This document shows positions 30,132 through 39,675 of a stretch of DNA of 47,403 nucleotides, in pieces. Both the position numbers and the translations under genes were made by a program. Location: NCBI GenBank assembly GCA_028819505.1, contig JAPPLH010000070.1, positions 1 through 47,403 on the forward strand, read 5' to 3'. This DNA comes from Acidimicrobiaceae bacterium. GTDB taxonomy: Bacteria; Actinomycetota; Acidimicrobiia; Acidimicrobiales; Aldehydirespiratoraceae. Each line of letters opens with the position of its first letter. The stretch's first letter is position 1. Below the pieces are notes generated by a model. That model had not been told where the DNA came from and searched no databases. It was given only the letters and a program-made list of their open reading frames with translations.

Positions 30132-31865
30132 GTGACCGACCAGCCAGAGAATCAGGCAGCCGAGAGCGCCTCGCCGGCGATGACGGTGGCGGAGGCCGAC
30201 GCCGCCCTCACCGGCCCGGGCGGGTTCTTCGAGATCGTCACCGACAACGTCGGAGGCATCGAGATGGGCGTGGTGGCCGGCCCGCATCAGAGCCTGCGAG
30301 ACCTGCTGGCCGCGTCCGCCGGCCACGGTGGCGACGGCTCGGCCCGCTACTACCTCTTCGACGACGGCCGCAGCGCCACCTTCGCCGAGAACATCGGCCA
30401 CGCCGCGGCGGTGGCCGCCGCCCTCACGCAGCGCTACGGGGTGGGGCCCGGCGACCGGGTGGGCCTGCTGGGCGCCAACCAGCCGGGCTGGATCCAGGCA
30501 TTCTGGGGGACGGTCAGCGCCGGGGCCGTCGCGGTGGCCATGAACGGCTGGTGGAAGGGCGCCGAGATCCGCCACGGCATCGATCTGACCGGGCCCAAGG
30601 TGCTGGTCGCCGACCGCCGGCGCTTGGAGCGCCTCGACGGAGATCCCGGCGTGCCGGTGATCGCCATGGACCCCGACCCGGACGCGGCGGCGACGATCGA
30701 CAGCCTGGTCGGCACGTTCGCCGGCAGCCCCCTTCCCGACTGCCCGACAGCCATCGACGACCCGGCCGCCATCCTCTTCACCTCGGGCACCACCGGCAGG
30801 CCCAGGGGCGCCATCCAGACCCAGCGCAACTTCCTCGCCTACCTGAACTGCGCGTACATGATCGGCGGACGCCAGTTCCTGCGCTTCCCGGGCGAGACCA
30901 TCGACGCCGGCGGCCCCACCCTGGCGTGCAGCCCCCTGTTCCACGTGTCGGGCCTGCACGCCTGCGCGGTGACGGCCGTGGGCGCCGGAGCCGGCCACCT
31001 GTGGACCACCGGCCGCTACGACCCCGAGAAGATCCTGCGCCTGACCGAAGAGCACGGCATCGCCCGCTGGTCGGGCGTGACCACCCAGCTCTGGAGGCTG
31101 GTCGAGCACCCCCGGCTGGCCGACTACGACACCTCGTCGGTGGTCGGCGTCGGCGGCGGCGGGTCGCTCTGGTCGCCGGAGCTCCAACAGAAGTGCCGCA
31201 CCGCCCTGCCCCACGCCCGCATCAGCGTCTCCGTCGGCTACGGGCTCACCGAGAGCTCCGGCCTGGCCACCAGCGCGGCCGACGACGTCCTCAGGGCCCA
31301 TCCCGATTCGGTCGGCTACCCACTGCCCACCGTGGGCGTCCGCATCACCGACGACGACGGCCGCGAGCTGCCCGACGGCGAGGCCGGCAACATCTGTCTG
31401 TCCGGCCCGATGGTCACGCCGGGCTACTGGAACGACCCGGCCGCCACCGCCGAGACCATCCGCGACGGCTGGCTGCGCACCGGCGACTACGGCTACCTCC
31501 GCGACGGGCTGCTGTTCCTGGTGAGCCGGCGCAGCGACCTCATCATCCGCGGCGGCGAGAACATCTATCCCGCCGAGATCGAGCAGCGTCTCGACGCCCA
31601 CCCCGCGGTGGCCGAGTCGGCCGTGCTCGGCGTGGAGCACCGGGAGCTGGGCCAGGAGGTCAAGGCGGTGGCGGTGGTCGACGGCGACCGGCCTGCCTCC
31701 GACCTGATCGCAGAACTCGAGGCCTGGGTGGCCGGTACATTGGCCGACATCAAGGTTCCGGCCCACTGGGAGCTGCGGACCGAGCCGCTGCCCCGGAACG
31801 CCACCGGCAAGATCCTCAAGCAAATCGTGCAGGGAGACGCCGACTACGACTTCATCGAGGAATAG
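30132..31865 (+). CDS. AMP-dependent acyl-CoA synthetase
   Basis: This 577-aa enzyme belongs to the ANL superfamily: it activates a carboxylic acid with ATP and joins it to CoA. Motifs in order: AILFTSGTTGRPRGAIQTQR (phosphate loop), SVGYGLTESSGLA, RTGDYGYLRDGLLFLVSRRS, DLIIRGGENIYPAEIEQ and LPRNATGKILKQI with the catalytic Lys. The unusually long N-terminus and substrate pocket do not indicate the acid. I start at GTG 30132, seven bases after TAGTGT (30119-30124); the frame is open to 29952, but that extension lies in an AG-rich leader. Confidence 0.9.
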   Translation: MTDQPENQAAESASPAMTVAEADAALTGPGGFFEIVTDNVGGIEMGVVAGPHQSLRDLLAASAGHGGDGSARYYLFDDGRSATFAENIGHAAAVAAALTQRYGVGPGDRVGLLGANQPGWIQAFWGTVSAGAVAVAMNGWWKGAEIRHGIDLTGPKVLVADRRRLERLDGDPGVPVIAMDPDPDAAATIDSLVGTFAGSPLPDCPTAIDDPAAILFTSGTTGRPRGAIQTQRNFLAYLNCAYMIGGRQFLRFPGETIDAGGPTLACSPLFHVSGLHACAVTAVGAGAGHLWTTGRYDPEKILRLTEEHGIARWSGVTTQLWRLVEHPRLADYDTSSVVGVGGGGSLWSPELQQKCRTALPHARISVSVGYGLTESSGLATSAADDVLRAHPDSVGYPLPTVGVRITDDDGRELPDGEAGNICLSGPMVTPGYWNDPAATAETIRDGWLRTGDYGYLRDGLLFLVSRRSDLIIRGGENIYPAEIEQRLDAHPAVAESAVLGVEHRELGQEVKAVAVVDGDRPASDLIAELEAWVAGTLADIKVPAHWELRTEPLPRNATGKILKQIVQGDADYDFIEE

Positions 31866-31949
31866 AGAGGGAGGGGGTCCCCATGGACATGAACGACATG
31901 ATCCTAGTGAGGCGATAACCGGCGCCATCAATCTTTTCTGTATATTTAG

Positions 31950-31985
31950 TTGCATTCCGAACCTGGAACTGCTAGCTTGCCTTCC
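31950..31985 (+). promoter_or_regulatory. Consensus-like leaderless promoter
   Basis: TTGCAT (31950-31955), a 17-bp spacer and TAGCTT (31973-31978) lie 7 bases ahead of the ATG at 31986. Confidence 0.65.
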
Positions 31986-32186
31986 ATGGACCCGACGATT
32001 GCCGCCACCGTCATCGGCGTGCTGCTAACCGTCGCCTTCGGCGCCTTCGCTACCGCGTTCGCGTGGCTTCGATCCGACCTGGGTTCCCGCCTTGAGCGGC
32101 TCGAGGCGAAGGTGGACGGGCTGATCATGGCGCTCGCCCGCAGCGGGCACCTGGTCGATCCCGGGTTGCCAGACGCGGATGACTGA
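31986..32186 (+). CDS. Small membrane protein with coiled-coil tail
   Basis: This 66-aa protein has one N-terminal transmembrane helix (MDPTIAATVIGVLLTVAFGA) followed by a heptad-like segment (DLGSRLERLEAKVDGLIMAL) and an acidic end. It is a typical anchored coiled-coil mini-protein. Its promoter is one of the best in the window, so it is probably expressed. Function unknown; similar small proteins often modulate transporters or oligomerise. Confidence 0.6.
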   Translation: MDPTIAATVIGVLLTVAFGAFATAFAWLRSDLGSRLERLEAKVDGLIMALARSGHLVDPGLPDADD

Positions 32187-32393
32187 CTCTCCGTAGCGCC
32201 GGAGGGCCTCTGGGGCGTGGTTCAGGCCACCCCATCCTCACCGGCCTGACCGAAATGAAGAAGGCCCAGGAATAGGGGGAAGCCGACCGCTTGCAGCACG
32301 CGTCGGCAGGCGCAAGCCGGGTGGGTTGCGGTGGGGTGTCTCCCGCGCTTGGTCGATGACGGCCCAGCCTGGAACCTCACCTAGCGTGAGCAC

Positions 32394-33950
32394 GTGAATC
32401 TGTGGGAGCGGCCGGACGTGCATGCCCGGCGCTGGTTCTTGCTCGGCGTGCTGAGCCTGACCCTGGTGCTGGTGGTGATGTCGGTCTCGGGGCTCAACGT
32501 GGCGCTGGCCACCCTGCAGCGGGACGTCGGGGTCACCGGGCCGCAGCTGCAGTGGATCGTGAACGCCTACGCGCTCGCCTTCGGCGGGCTGCTGATGACC
32601 GGCGGGGCCATCGGCGACCGCTACGGCCGCAAGGGCGCCCTGCTCGGCGGCCTGCTCGTGTTCGGTCTCGGCGCCCTGCTCGGCGGCCTGGCCGGCACGG
32701 CCGAGGTGATCCTGTTCGCCCGGGCGGCCATGGGAGTGGCCGCCGCCTTCGTCATGCCGGCCACCCTGTCGCTGCTGATCGAGATCTTCCCGCCGCCGGA
32801 GAGGCCCCTCGCCATCGCGGTGTGGTCCGGCTTCGCCGGGGGTGGCGCCGCCGTCGGGCCCGCGCTGACGGGGCTGTTCGTGACCGGATGGTGGTTCGTG
32901 CCGTCATGGGGCTGGGAGGCCGGCTTCCTCTACAACGTGCCGGTGGCGGCCGTGGTGATCGTCGTCATGGCGCTGTGGTTGCCGCGGTCCCGGGACCAGC
33001 ACCCCCGGCACCTCGACCCTGCCGGGGCGGGGCTGTCCATCGTGGCCATGACCGCGCTGATCTACGGGATCATCGAGGGACCCGAGCAGGGCTGGACGTC
33101 GGCGCCGGTGCTGTCGGCCTTCGCAGTGTCGGTGGCGTTCGGCACGGTCCTGCTGCAGTGGCAGCGGCGAGCCCGCCATCCGATGCTGCCGCTGGAGCTG
33201 TTCGGCGACCGGCGCTTCAGCATCGGCTCGGCGGTGGTCACCATGACGTTCGTGGTGATGATCGGCTTCTGGTTCCTGTTCGCGCTCTACGTGCAGTTCG
33301 CTCTCGGATACAGCGCGCTCGAGGCCGGTCTGGCCACCATGCCCGAAGCGCTGGCGTCGATGATCGTCGCCCCGTTCACGGCCCCGCTGGCAGAGCGCTT
33401 CGGGTCGCGCCGGGTCATGGCCGCCGGCTTCGCCGTCCTCGCCCTCACCTTCCTGCCGCTGGCGATGGTCGACACGGAGACCAGCTACTGGTTCCTGCTC
33501 GGTCCGCTGGTGCTGGCCGGCGCGGGGCTGAGCCTGGCCATGACCCCCGCAACCAACGACATCATGGTCGCCACCCCCTACGAGAAGGCCGGGATCGGCT
33601 CAGCGGTCAACGACACCGCCCGCGAGCTCGGGGCCGCGCTGGGGATCGCCACGCTGGGCGCACTGTCCACCTCGATATATCGCAACACCGTGGACGTCGA
33701 CATCCTGCCGCCCGAGGCGGCCGCGGCGGCGGGCGAGTCGATGGGAGCCGCCATCGAGGCCGCATACGGGCTGGCGCAGTCGGGAGCGGCCGGCGAAGCC
33801 GCGGCCCAGGCGACGATCGCGGAGACCTCGCGGGCCTTCGCCGCCTCCTTCGCCCAGACGATGGCAGTGTCGGGCGCGGTGTCGGGCGCGGCCGCGGCAG
33901 CCCTGCTAGCCGGCCACCTCGCCCAGGCCCGCCGCCGCTCTCGCGTCTGA
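32394..33950 (+). CDS. MFS drug-efflux transporter (DHA2/EmrB type)
   Basis: This 518-aa protein has about 14 transmembrane helices. Early motifs are LVVMSVSGLNVALATLQRDV, LQWIVNAYALAFGGLLMTGG and the loop GDRYGRKGALLGG (motif A); AVWSGFAGGGAAVGPALTG corresponds to motif C of drug:proton antiporters. It should export hydrophobic compounds in exchange for protons. GTG 32394 lies six bases after TAGCGT. No regulator gene is next to it. Confidence 0.88.
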   Translation: MNLWERPDVHARRWFLLGVLSLTLVLVVMSVSGLNVALATLQRDVGVTGPQLQWIVNAYALAFGGLLMTGGAIGDRYGRKGALLGGLLVFGLGALLGGLAGTAEVILFARAAMGVAAAFVMPATLSLLIEIFPPPERPLAIAVWSGFAGGGAAVGPALTGLFVTGWWFVPSWGWEAGFLYNVPVAAVVIVVMALWLPRSRDQHPRHLDPAGAGLSIVAMTALIYGIIEGPEQGWTSAPVLSAFAVSVAFGTVLLQWQRRARHPMLPLELFGDRRFSIGSAVVTMTFVVMIGFWFLFALYVQFALGYSALEAGLATMPEALASMIVAPFTAPLAERFGSRRVMAAGFAVLALTFLPLAMVDTETSYWFLLGPLVLAGAGLSLAMTPATNDIMVATPYEKAGIGSAVNDTARELGAALGIATLGALSTSIYRNTVDVDILPPEAAAAAGESMGAAIEAAYGLAQSGAAGEAAAQATIAETSRAFAASFAQTMAVSGAVSGAAAAALLAGHLAQARRRSRV

Positions 33951-34004
33951 TCCGGCGGGCCGTCGACTCGTAGACGGCCGCGGCCACGACCGACTGCTGC
34001 CCGG

Positions 34005-34020
34005 CCGGGCGCCTGCCCGG
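34005..34020. terminator. GC hairpin between convergent genes
   Basis: CCGGGC (34005-34010) and GCCCGG (34015-34020) form a short stem with a 4-nt loop between the MFS gene and the ABC permease gene. There is no T tract, so termination is only likely, not certain. Confidence 0.35.
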
Positions 34021-34117
34021 TCTAGTGGTCTGCCGTGAGCGCAATTTCGGAACCCTGCAGGCCATGGCGCGAGGTCAGAGACTTCGCAGGTCGCTCGACC
34101 AGACCCGCTACATGCCG

Positions 34118-36697
34118 CTAGTGGTAGGAGATTGCCTCCAGCAGGTCGATGCGGTTGGCCCGGCGGGCTGGCGCCAGCGAGGCCAGGAGGCCCGCAACCG
34201 CCGCCACGACCAGGTACGCCACCACCGTGCCCACCGGCACAGCCACGGTGGAGATGACGCCACTGGGGAGCGAGCCGGCCGCGATCGACCCCGCCACCAG
34301 CCCGGTCACGACACCGACGACCCCGCCGAAGACGGCCACGACGACCCCCTCCAGCAGGATGGCAGCCCGGATCTGCCGCCTGCCCATGCCCACGGCCCGA
34401 AGCAGCCCGATCTCGCGGGTCCGCTCGAACACCGACAGGGCCATGGTGTTGGAGAACCCCATCGCCGCGATCACCAGCGCCATGATCAGGAACACGTTGA
34501 CCACCACCAGCAGGTTGTCGACCTGGGTGGTCCGGCTCGCGCGGTACTCGGCCTGGTCGCGCACCACTACCTGCGGGTACTCGTCGAGAGCCGCCTCCAG
34601 CGCGGCCCGGGCGTCCTCGCTGCCGACTCCCGCCGCGGTGACCGCGGTGACCAGGCTGTCCTGGTCACCGACGACGTAGCGGTCCCAGTCGTCCAGGTCG
34701 ATGACCCAGGAGCCCACCACCGAGTCCTCGGTGTGGAGGGCCACCACCTCGAAGGCGACCTCTTCGCGGCCCGAGATCTCCAGCCGCACCTCATCGCCCA
34801 CGGCGAGACCGAGCTCCTCGGCGGCGTCGACATGCACCATCACCTCACCGGGACCGGCGCCGGCCACGCTGCCGGAGGTGACGCCCGGCGCCACATGGCC
34901 CGAGAACGAGGCGAGGTTCGCGGCCGAGAGCACGTGCTGGGCGCCGTCGGCGGTGCGCACGCCGTCGGGCCGGAACCGGAACACCTCTACCGATTCCAGT
35001 TCGGGCACCTCGGCGATCTTCGATCCGGCTTCCGAGCTGAAGGCGAGCTGCTGGTTGTCACAGGGCCCGGCGCACAGCATCCAGTCCGCGCGGACCGAGT
35101 CCTCCAGCTCGCCGTCGAGGGTCTCCTTGAAGGACGTGCCCAGCACGGTGACCAGCGACACCATGGCCAGCCCGATCATCAACGCCGAGGCGGTGGTGGC
35201 GGTGCGGCGGGGGTTGCGGGCCGCGTTCAGCCGGGCCAGACGCCCGTTCAGGCGGAACAGGCGGGCCGCCGGCCATCCCAGCACCTGCGACATCGGACCG
35301 GCGACGGCCGGGCTGCAGATGTTGACGCCCACCAGCATCCCGAGGGCGCCGAAGCCGAGCAGCAGGATGAGCGCCGATGATGACAGGTCCGAGAGCAGTC
35401 CCACGACCATGAGCACCAGCCCGACCGCGCCGACCGCCGACCCGACGACGACCGACCTGCGCCGGCTGTAGGCGTCGATGTCGGCGTCGTCGGCCAGCGC
35501 CACAATGGGCGTCACCCGGCGGGCCCGCATCGCCGGCCACAGGGAGACGACCACAGTCAGGCCGACGCCGAGCGCCAGCGCGGCGATGATCGGGCCTGCG
35601 CCGACCACCAGCTCCGTCGGGGGCAGATTCGAGCCTGCGGCCGACAGGATGCCGTTGAGGGCCTCCGACACCCCGATGCCGAGGCCGAACCCGACCACGG
35701 CGGCCACCACGCCCATGACCAGAGCCTCGAACGCCACCGTCAGAGCCACCTGGCGCCGGTCGGCGCCCAGCACCCGCAGCAGCCCGAACTCCTTGATGCG
35801 CTGGCCGGTGACCAGAGTGAAGGTGTTGTAGGTGATGAACGCCGAGATGACCAGCACGATGACGGCGAAGGCCAGCAGCGCGTTGCGGAAGACGTCCAGG
35901 AGGTCGCTGAGCTCCTGATCGCGGGCTTCGACCTGCTCCTGCTGCGAGAGGACCGTGTAGGCCGGGCCCAGCTCGCGCTCGATCGACGCGGCCACCTCGT
36001 CGAGCGAGGCGCCCGGCGACAGGCGCACGTCGATGAGGTCGTACCCGCCGCCGTCGTGCAGAACCTCACGGGCGGTGTCCATTTCCCAGGCGACCAGCTG
36101 GAACGGGGCCTGGAAGTCGGGCGCCATGAAGTAGAAGACGCCGACCAGTTCGAACCGGTGCGTCCCCGTCGGGGTGGCGACCCTGTAGCGCTCACCGACC
36201 CGGAAGCCGAACTCGGCCGCGGTGTGCTGGTCCATGGCGAACTCGTCGGGCCCGGCCGGGCGGCGGCTGACCCCGTCGTCGAGAGGGAATATCCGGCCCA
36301 GCGACTCGTCCTCGGGCCAGCCCATCCCGCCCTGCTGGGAGAGTTGGGGATCGATGGCCTCGCCGTCGGCGCCGACGGCCACGACATTGAACTCCGACAC
36401 CGCGCCGGCGGTCCTCTCCACCCCGTCGATCGCCTCCAGCCGATCCTTCAGAGAGGGGTCGAGCAGCCGCAGGTCCTGCCACTGGTCGGCGTTGCCCAGG
36501 GTCGACTGCGCTCGCACCGACAGGTCGATCTGGTCGTAGAGGTCGCCGGCCAGATCGCTGAAGGCCCTCCGCAGCCCGTCGGTGTTGATCAGCACGCCGA
36601 CGGTGAGGGCCACCCCGATCACCACCGCCAGGGCAGTGAGCGCGAACCGGATCCGCGTGGCCGCAATGTTGCGGAGGCTGTAGCGCAGCAGCGTCAT
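34118..36697 (-). CDS. ABC transporter permease, FtsX/MacB family (double)
   Basis: This 859-aa permease has an N-terminal helix (IRFALTALAVVIGVALTVGV), a long extracytoplasmic domain of the MacB periplasmic core type, and two FtsX blocks, each with several helices (FAVIVLVISAFITYNTFTLV; LVVVNVFLIMALVIAAMGFS). Each block carries the usual cytoplasmic REFGLLRVLG/REIGLLRAVG-type loop (KEFGLLRVLGADRRQV and REIGLLRAVGMGRRQI) that contacts the ATPase. It works with the ATPase gene 39 bp upstream in the same operon. Such exporters move lipids, peptides or macrolides, or act as mechanotransducers; the substrate is unknown. Confidence 0.9.
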   Translation of the reverse strand: MTLLRYSLRNIAATRIRFALTALAVVIGVALTVGVLINTDGLRRAFSDLAGDLYDQIDLSVRAQSTLGNADQWQDLRLLDPSLKDRLEAIDGVERTAGAVSEFNVVAVGADGEAIDPQLSQQGGMGWPEDESLGRIFPLDDGVSRRPAGPDEFAMDQHTAAEFGFRVGERYRVATPTGTHRFELVGVFYFMAPDFQAPFQLVAWEMDTAREVLHDGGGYDLIDVRLSPGASLDEVAASIERELGPAYTVLSQQEQVEARDQELSDLLDVFRNALLAFAVIVLVISAFITYNTFTLVTGQRIKEFGLLRVLGADRRQVALTVAFEALVMGVVAAVVGFGLGIGVSEALNGILSAAGSNLPPTELVVGAGPIIAALALGVGLTVVVSLWPAMRARRVTPIVALADDADIDAYSRRRSVVVGSAVGAVGLVLMVVGLLSDLSSSALILLLGFGALGMLVGVNICSPAVAGPMSQVLGWPAARLFRLNGRLARLNAARNPRRTATTASALMIGLAMVSLVTVLGTSFKETLDGELEDSVRADWMLCAGPCDNQQLAFSSEAGSKIAEVPELESVEVFRFRPDGVRTADGAQHVLSAANLASFSGHVAPGVTSGSVAGAGPGEVMVHVDAAEELGLAVGDEVRLEISGREEVAFEVVALHTEDSVVGSWVIDLDDWDRYVVGDQDSLVTAVTAAGVGSEDARAALEAALDEYPQVVVRDQAEYRASRTTQVDNLLVVVNVFLIMALVIAAMGFSNTMALSVFERTREIGLLRAVGMGRRQIRAAILLEGVVVAVFGGVVGVVTGLVAGSIAAGSLPSGVISTVAVPVGTVVAYLVVAAVAGLLASLAPARRANRIDLLEAISYH

Positions 36698-36736
36698 CGG
36701 CCCGCTACAGAATCAGGATCGACCGAATCGGCGTGT

Positions 36737-37567
36737 TCACTCTTCCAGTTCTTCCATGAACGTGAGGACTTCGTCCATGGTGGCGCCCTCAGGGATGCCC
36801 CGGATGAACTGGCCCACCTGCAGGATCTTCATATGGTCGAGGATGATCTCGGTGCTGGGGTTGATCAGCTCGCCGCGGAGTATGCCGTCGGACAGGAACA
36901 CGGTCCGGTCGGCGAAGGAGGCCGCCCGGGCGTCGTGGGTCACCATCACGATGGTCTGGCCCAGATCGTCCACCGCCTGGCGCATGAACCGCAGGACGTC
37001 GGTGCCGGACCGGGAGTCGAGGTTGCCGGTGGGCTCGTCGGCGAAGATGACCTCCGGCTTGCTGGCCAGCGCCCTGGCGACCGCCACCCGCTGCTGCTGG
37101 CCGCCGGAGAGCTCGCTGGGCCGGTGGCCCAGACGGTCGCCCAGGCCGACGGTGGCGACCACGCCGTCGAGCCACTCCCGGTCGGGCTGGCGGCGGGCCA
37201 GCTCGATGGGCAGGGTGATGTTCTCGATGGCGGTCAGCGTAGGCACCAGGTTGAACGCCTGGAAGATGAACCCCACCCGCTCGCGGCGCAGCCGGGTCGA
37301 CTCCCTGTCGGTCAGGGTGCTCAAGTCGGTGTCGCCGATGAACGCCCGGCCCCCGGTGAGGTCGTCGAGGGCGGCCATGCAGTGCATGAGCGTGGACTTG
37401 CCCGACCCCGACGGACCCATGATCGCGGTGAACTGGCCCCTCCCGAAGGCGATGTTCACCCCGTTGAGGGCCCTCACCTCCAAGCCGCCCGAGCCGTAGA
37501 TCTTGACGGCGTCCTCGGCGCGGGCCGCGGCGACCGTCCCGGAGGCCTCGACGGCAGCGTTGCTCAT
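36737..37567 (-). CDS. ABC transporter ATPase (LolD/MacB type)
   Basis: This 276-aa protein has Walker A GPSGSGKST at 51-59, the Q loop IFQAFNLVPT, the signature LSGGQQQRVA at 153-162 and Walker B VIFADEP at 173-179, followed by the switch His in MVTHD. This is the LolD/MacB/FtsE group that partners FtsX-type permeases. The last 45 residues (after LSDGILRGELINPS) form an acidic helical extension containing MDEVLTFMEELEE that I do not know from most family members. It is the first gene of a two-gene operon. Confidence 0.92.
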   Translation of the reverse strand: MSNAAVEASGTVAAARAEDAVKIYGSGGLEVRALNGVNIAFGRGQFTAIMGPSGSGKSTLMHCMAALDDLTGGRAFIGDTDLSTLTDRESTRLRRERVGFIFQAFNLVPTLTAIENITLPIELARRQPDREWLDGVVATVGLGDRLGHRPSELSGGQQQRVAVARALASKPEVIFADEPTGNLDSRSGTDVLRFMRQAVDDLGQTIVMVTHDARAASFADRTVFLSDGILRGELINPSTEIILDHMKILQVGQFIRGIPEGATMDEVLTFMEELEE

Positions 37568-37665
37568 GGCTCTGGCCCCCCGCTCAGTCTTCTCAGCGCT
37601 CCATGCGTCGCGGACCCTACCGCCCCCATGGGGCAGCGCCCAACTCCGTGCGGGTAGCGTGAAGC

Positions 37666-38115
37666 ATGGACGACACCGCGCGCGACTTGGATGCGGCTGC
37701 GGCGACGGACGCGATCCGGCTGCTGCTGGACACGGCCGCGATCCGCCGGGTGCTGGCCGCCTGCTGCCAGACCCTCGACGACGGCCACTTCGACGAGTGG
37801 GTCAAGCTGTACACCGACGACTGCAAGTACGCGGCGATGGGGAACCGCGCTCAGGGGCGTGCGGAGATGCGGGCCATGATCGAGCCGTTGCAGACGACCG
37901 AACTCAGGGGCAAGCACATGATCAGCGAGCCCCGGATCAACGTTCACGGCGACGAGGCCAACGCCACGACGGACTTCGCCTTCGTGGCCGGGGACAACAA
38001 GATCCTGCGGACCGGCCGCTACCACGACGTGCTCCGCCGCGAACCCGACGGCTGGCTGCTGGCCGGACGGGAGATCGTGTTCACCGGCGACGGACCGACC
38101 GGCCTCGACGGCTGA
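37666..38115 (+). CDS. NTF2-like (SnoaL-type) protein
   Basis: This 149-aa protein has the cone-shaped NTF2/SnoaL fold: IRRVLAACCQTLDDGHFDEW, VKLYTDDCKYAAM, then strands ending HDVLRREPDGWLLAGREIVF. Members are small isomerases, dehydratases or ring-hydroxylase beta subunits; the partner is not next to it. ATG 37666 lies 5 bases after TAGCGT. A pair of direct repeats follows downstream. Confidence 0.8.
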   Translation: MDDTARDLDAAAATDAIRLLLDTAAIRRVLAACCQTLDDGHFDEWVKLYTDDCKYAAMGNRAQGRAEMRAMIEPLQTTELRGKHMISEPRINVHGDEANATTDFAFVAGDNKILRTGRYHDVLRREPDGWLLAGREIVFTGDGPTGLDG

Positions 38116-38470
38116 GCCCCGCGGACGGCGCAGAACAGGCCCTTCAGCACACTGAGACCGACGTCGCCGAAGCCCAGACCGCAGGGGAGGGGCACGGCGG
38201 CGTGTCCAGAGGCCCTTCAGCGCACTCAGACGGACGTCGCCGAAGCCCGTCCCGAGGCGATTCCCGGCCCTCCGTGCCCCGCCCCGCCTCCACGGCGCGG
38301 GCCCGTGGCCGGGTCGGGGGGCGGCGGCTCTGGCGGTCCAGTCGAGGATCCTCTCGGGTTCGTCGGTGCGGTGAGCCAATGCTGCGACGCGCACCGCGAA
38401 CACCCTCCGCCCCCGGGCGAGGTTGCCGGCCGGTGAGTCCCGGCGACCTGGGCGCGCCTACAGTGGCGCC
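38116..38470. other. Gap with direct repeats and the next gene's promoter
   Basis: This 355-bp gap holds a 39-bp direct repeat pair (38137-38248). The rest is very GC-rich without a supported gene. At its end TACAGT (38459-38464) lies six bases before the GTG of the next gene. Confidence 0.6.
38137..38248. repeat. Direct repeat pair, 39-bp arms, period 73
   Basis: AGGCCCTTCAGCACACTGAG starts the first arm (38137-38175); the second arm (38210-38248) matches with three changes. The unique spacer is 34 bp. Confidence 0.88.
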
Positions 38471-39622
38471 GTGCGCACGGGGGTGTTCCTGTTCGGCGGC
38501 GTCGAGATCGACGACGCAGGCCCAGGCCCGCCGTCGCCCACCGACCGCCGCTACGACCACAAGGAGATCTGGCGGGCCACCGAGCGGATCATCGACATGG
38601 GCGTGGCGTGCGACCGCCTCGGGTTCGACTCGTTCTGGCTGACCGAGCACCACTTCCAGCACGAGGGCTACGAGGTCGTCCCCAACGGCATCCTGGTGGG
38701 CACCGTCCTGGCCGAGCGCACCGAGCAGATCCGCATCGGCATGGCGTTCAACATCGTGCCGCAGTGGCATCCGCTGCGCCTGGCCGAGGACTTCGCCACG
38801 CTGCACAACGTCTCCGGCGGTCGGGGCATCCTCGGCGTGGGGCGCGGCACCGTGCCGCGCGAGGCTGAGACGCTGGGCACCAAGATCGGCAGCTTCGACA
38901 ACCCCGACAAGGCCGCGGCCGACGACTTCAACCGCAAGCAGTTCGACGAGGCCATGCAGGTGATCCGCCTGGCGTTGAACAACGACACGTTCAGCTTCCA
39001 CGGCGACGTGTACGACTTCCCGCCGGCGGGCATCCCCGACCGGGGCGGGTTCGTGACCGAGCTGTCGCTGGTGCCCCGCCCGCTGTACCCCTACGAGATC
39101 TGGCAGGCCGCCAAGTCGCCGGCCACCCTCGAGCGGATCCCACGCTGCGGCTGGGGCGGGGTGTTCTGGAACTACCACCACTCCATCGTCAAGCAGCGCT
39201 GGGAGCAGTTCGCCGAGAGGTACCAGGCCCATCACGGCCGCGAGCTCGACCGGGGCGAGCACCGCATGCTCGTGCAGAACATCCGCGTCGAGGACACCCG
39301 CGAGCACGCCATGGCATCGGTGCGCGACGGCCACGACGAGCTCTGGAAGTTCCTCGGCCCCTACGGCTGGAGCAAGGGCTACCTCGGCCCCGACGGCGAA
39401 CCGGCCAGGCCGGGACTGATCCCCACCCTCGAGGAGTCCGTCGACCAGAAGGTCTGGGCGGTGGGAAGCCCCGCCGACGTGGCCGAGGCCCTCAGCTGGT
39501 ACGACGAGCAGATCGGCATCGAGAACCTCCTGCTGTTCGTGGCCATGCCCGGCGACACCTACGACAAGGTCGAGGAGCAGCTCCACCGCATCGCCGAGGA
39601 GGTGCTCCCCCTGCTCGGCTGA
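38471..39622 (+). CDS. LLM-class flavin-dependent monooxygenase
   Basis: This 383-aa protein is a long-form LLM enzyme of the bacterial-luciferase alpha type: DRLGFDSFWLTEHHFQHEGY, GMAFNIVPQWHPLRLAEDFA, LGVGRGTVPREAE and YPYEIWQAAKSPATLERIP. The EHHF segment is typical of the flavin-dependent group. It probably oxidises a small organic molecule with a separate flavin reductase; none is adjacent. GTG 38471 has the leaderless promoter TACAGT. A nitroreductase gene follows 53 bp later. Confidence 0.88.
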   Translation: MRTGVFLFGGVEIDDAGPGPPSPTDRRYDHKEIWRATERIIDMGVACDRLGFDSFWLTEHHFQHEGYEVVPNGILVGTVLAERTEQIRIGMAFNIVPQWHPLRLAEDFATLHNVSGGRGILGVGRGTVPREAETLGTKIGSFDNPDKAAADDFNRKQFDEAMQVIRLALNNDTFSFHGDVYDFPPAGIPDRGGFVTELSLVPRPLYPYEIWQAAKSPATLERIPRCGWGGVFWNYHHSIVKQRWEQFAERYQAHHGRELDRGEHRMLVQNIRVEDTREHAMASVRDGHDELWKFLGPYGWSKGYLGPDGEPARPGLIPTLEESVDQKVWAVGSPADVAEALSWYDEQIGIENLLLFVAMPGDTYDKVEEQLHRIAEEVLPLLG

Positions 39623-39675
39623 TCGCGGCCCGAACCCCGTAGGGTCGGAACCGCCCCGTTGCAGGAGAAGGAGAC

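Noticed and set aside
29967-31955. A 662-codon minus-strand frame opposite the acyl-CoA synthetase.
   Set aside because: Same reason: repetitive Gly/Val/Ala composition, no recognised domain, and complete ANL motifs on the plus strand.
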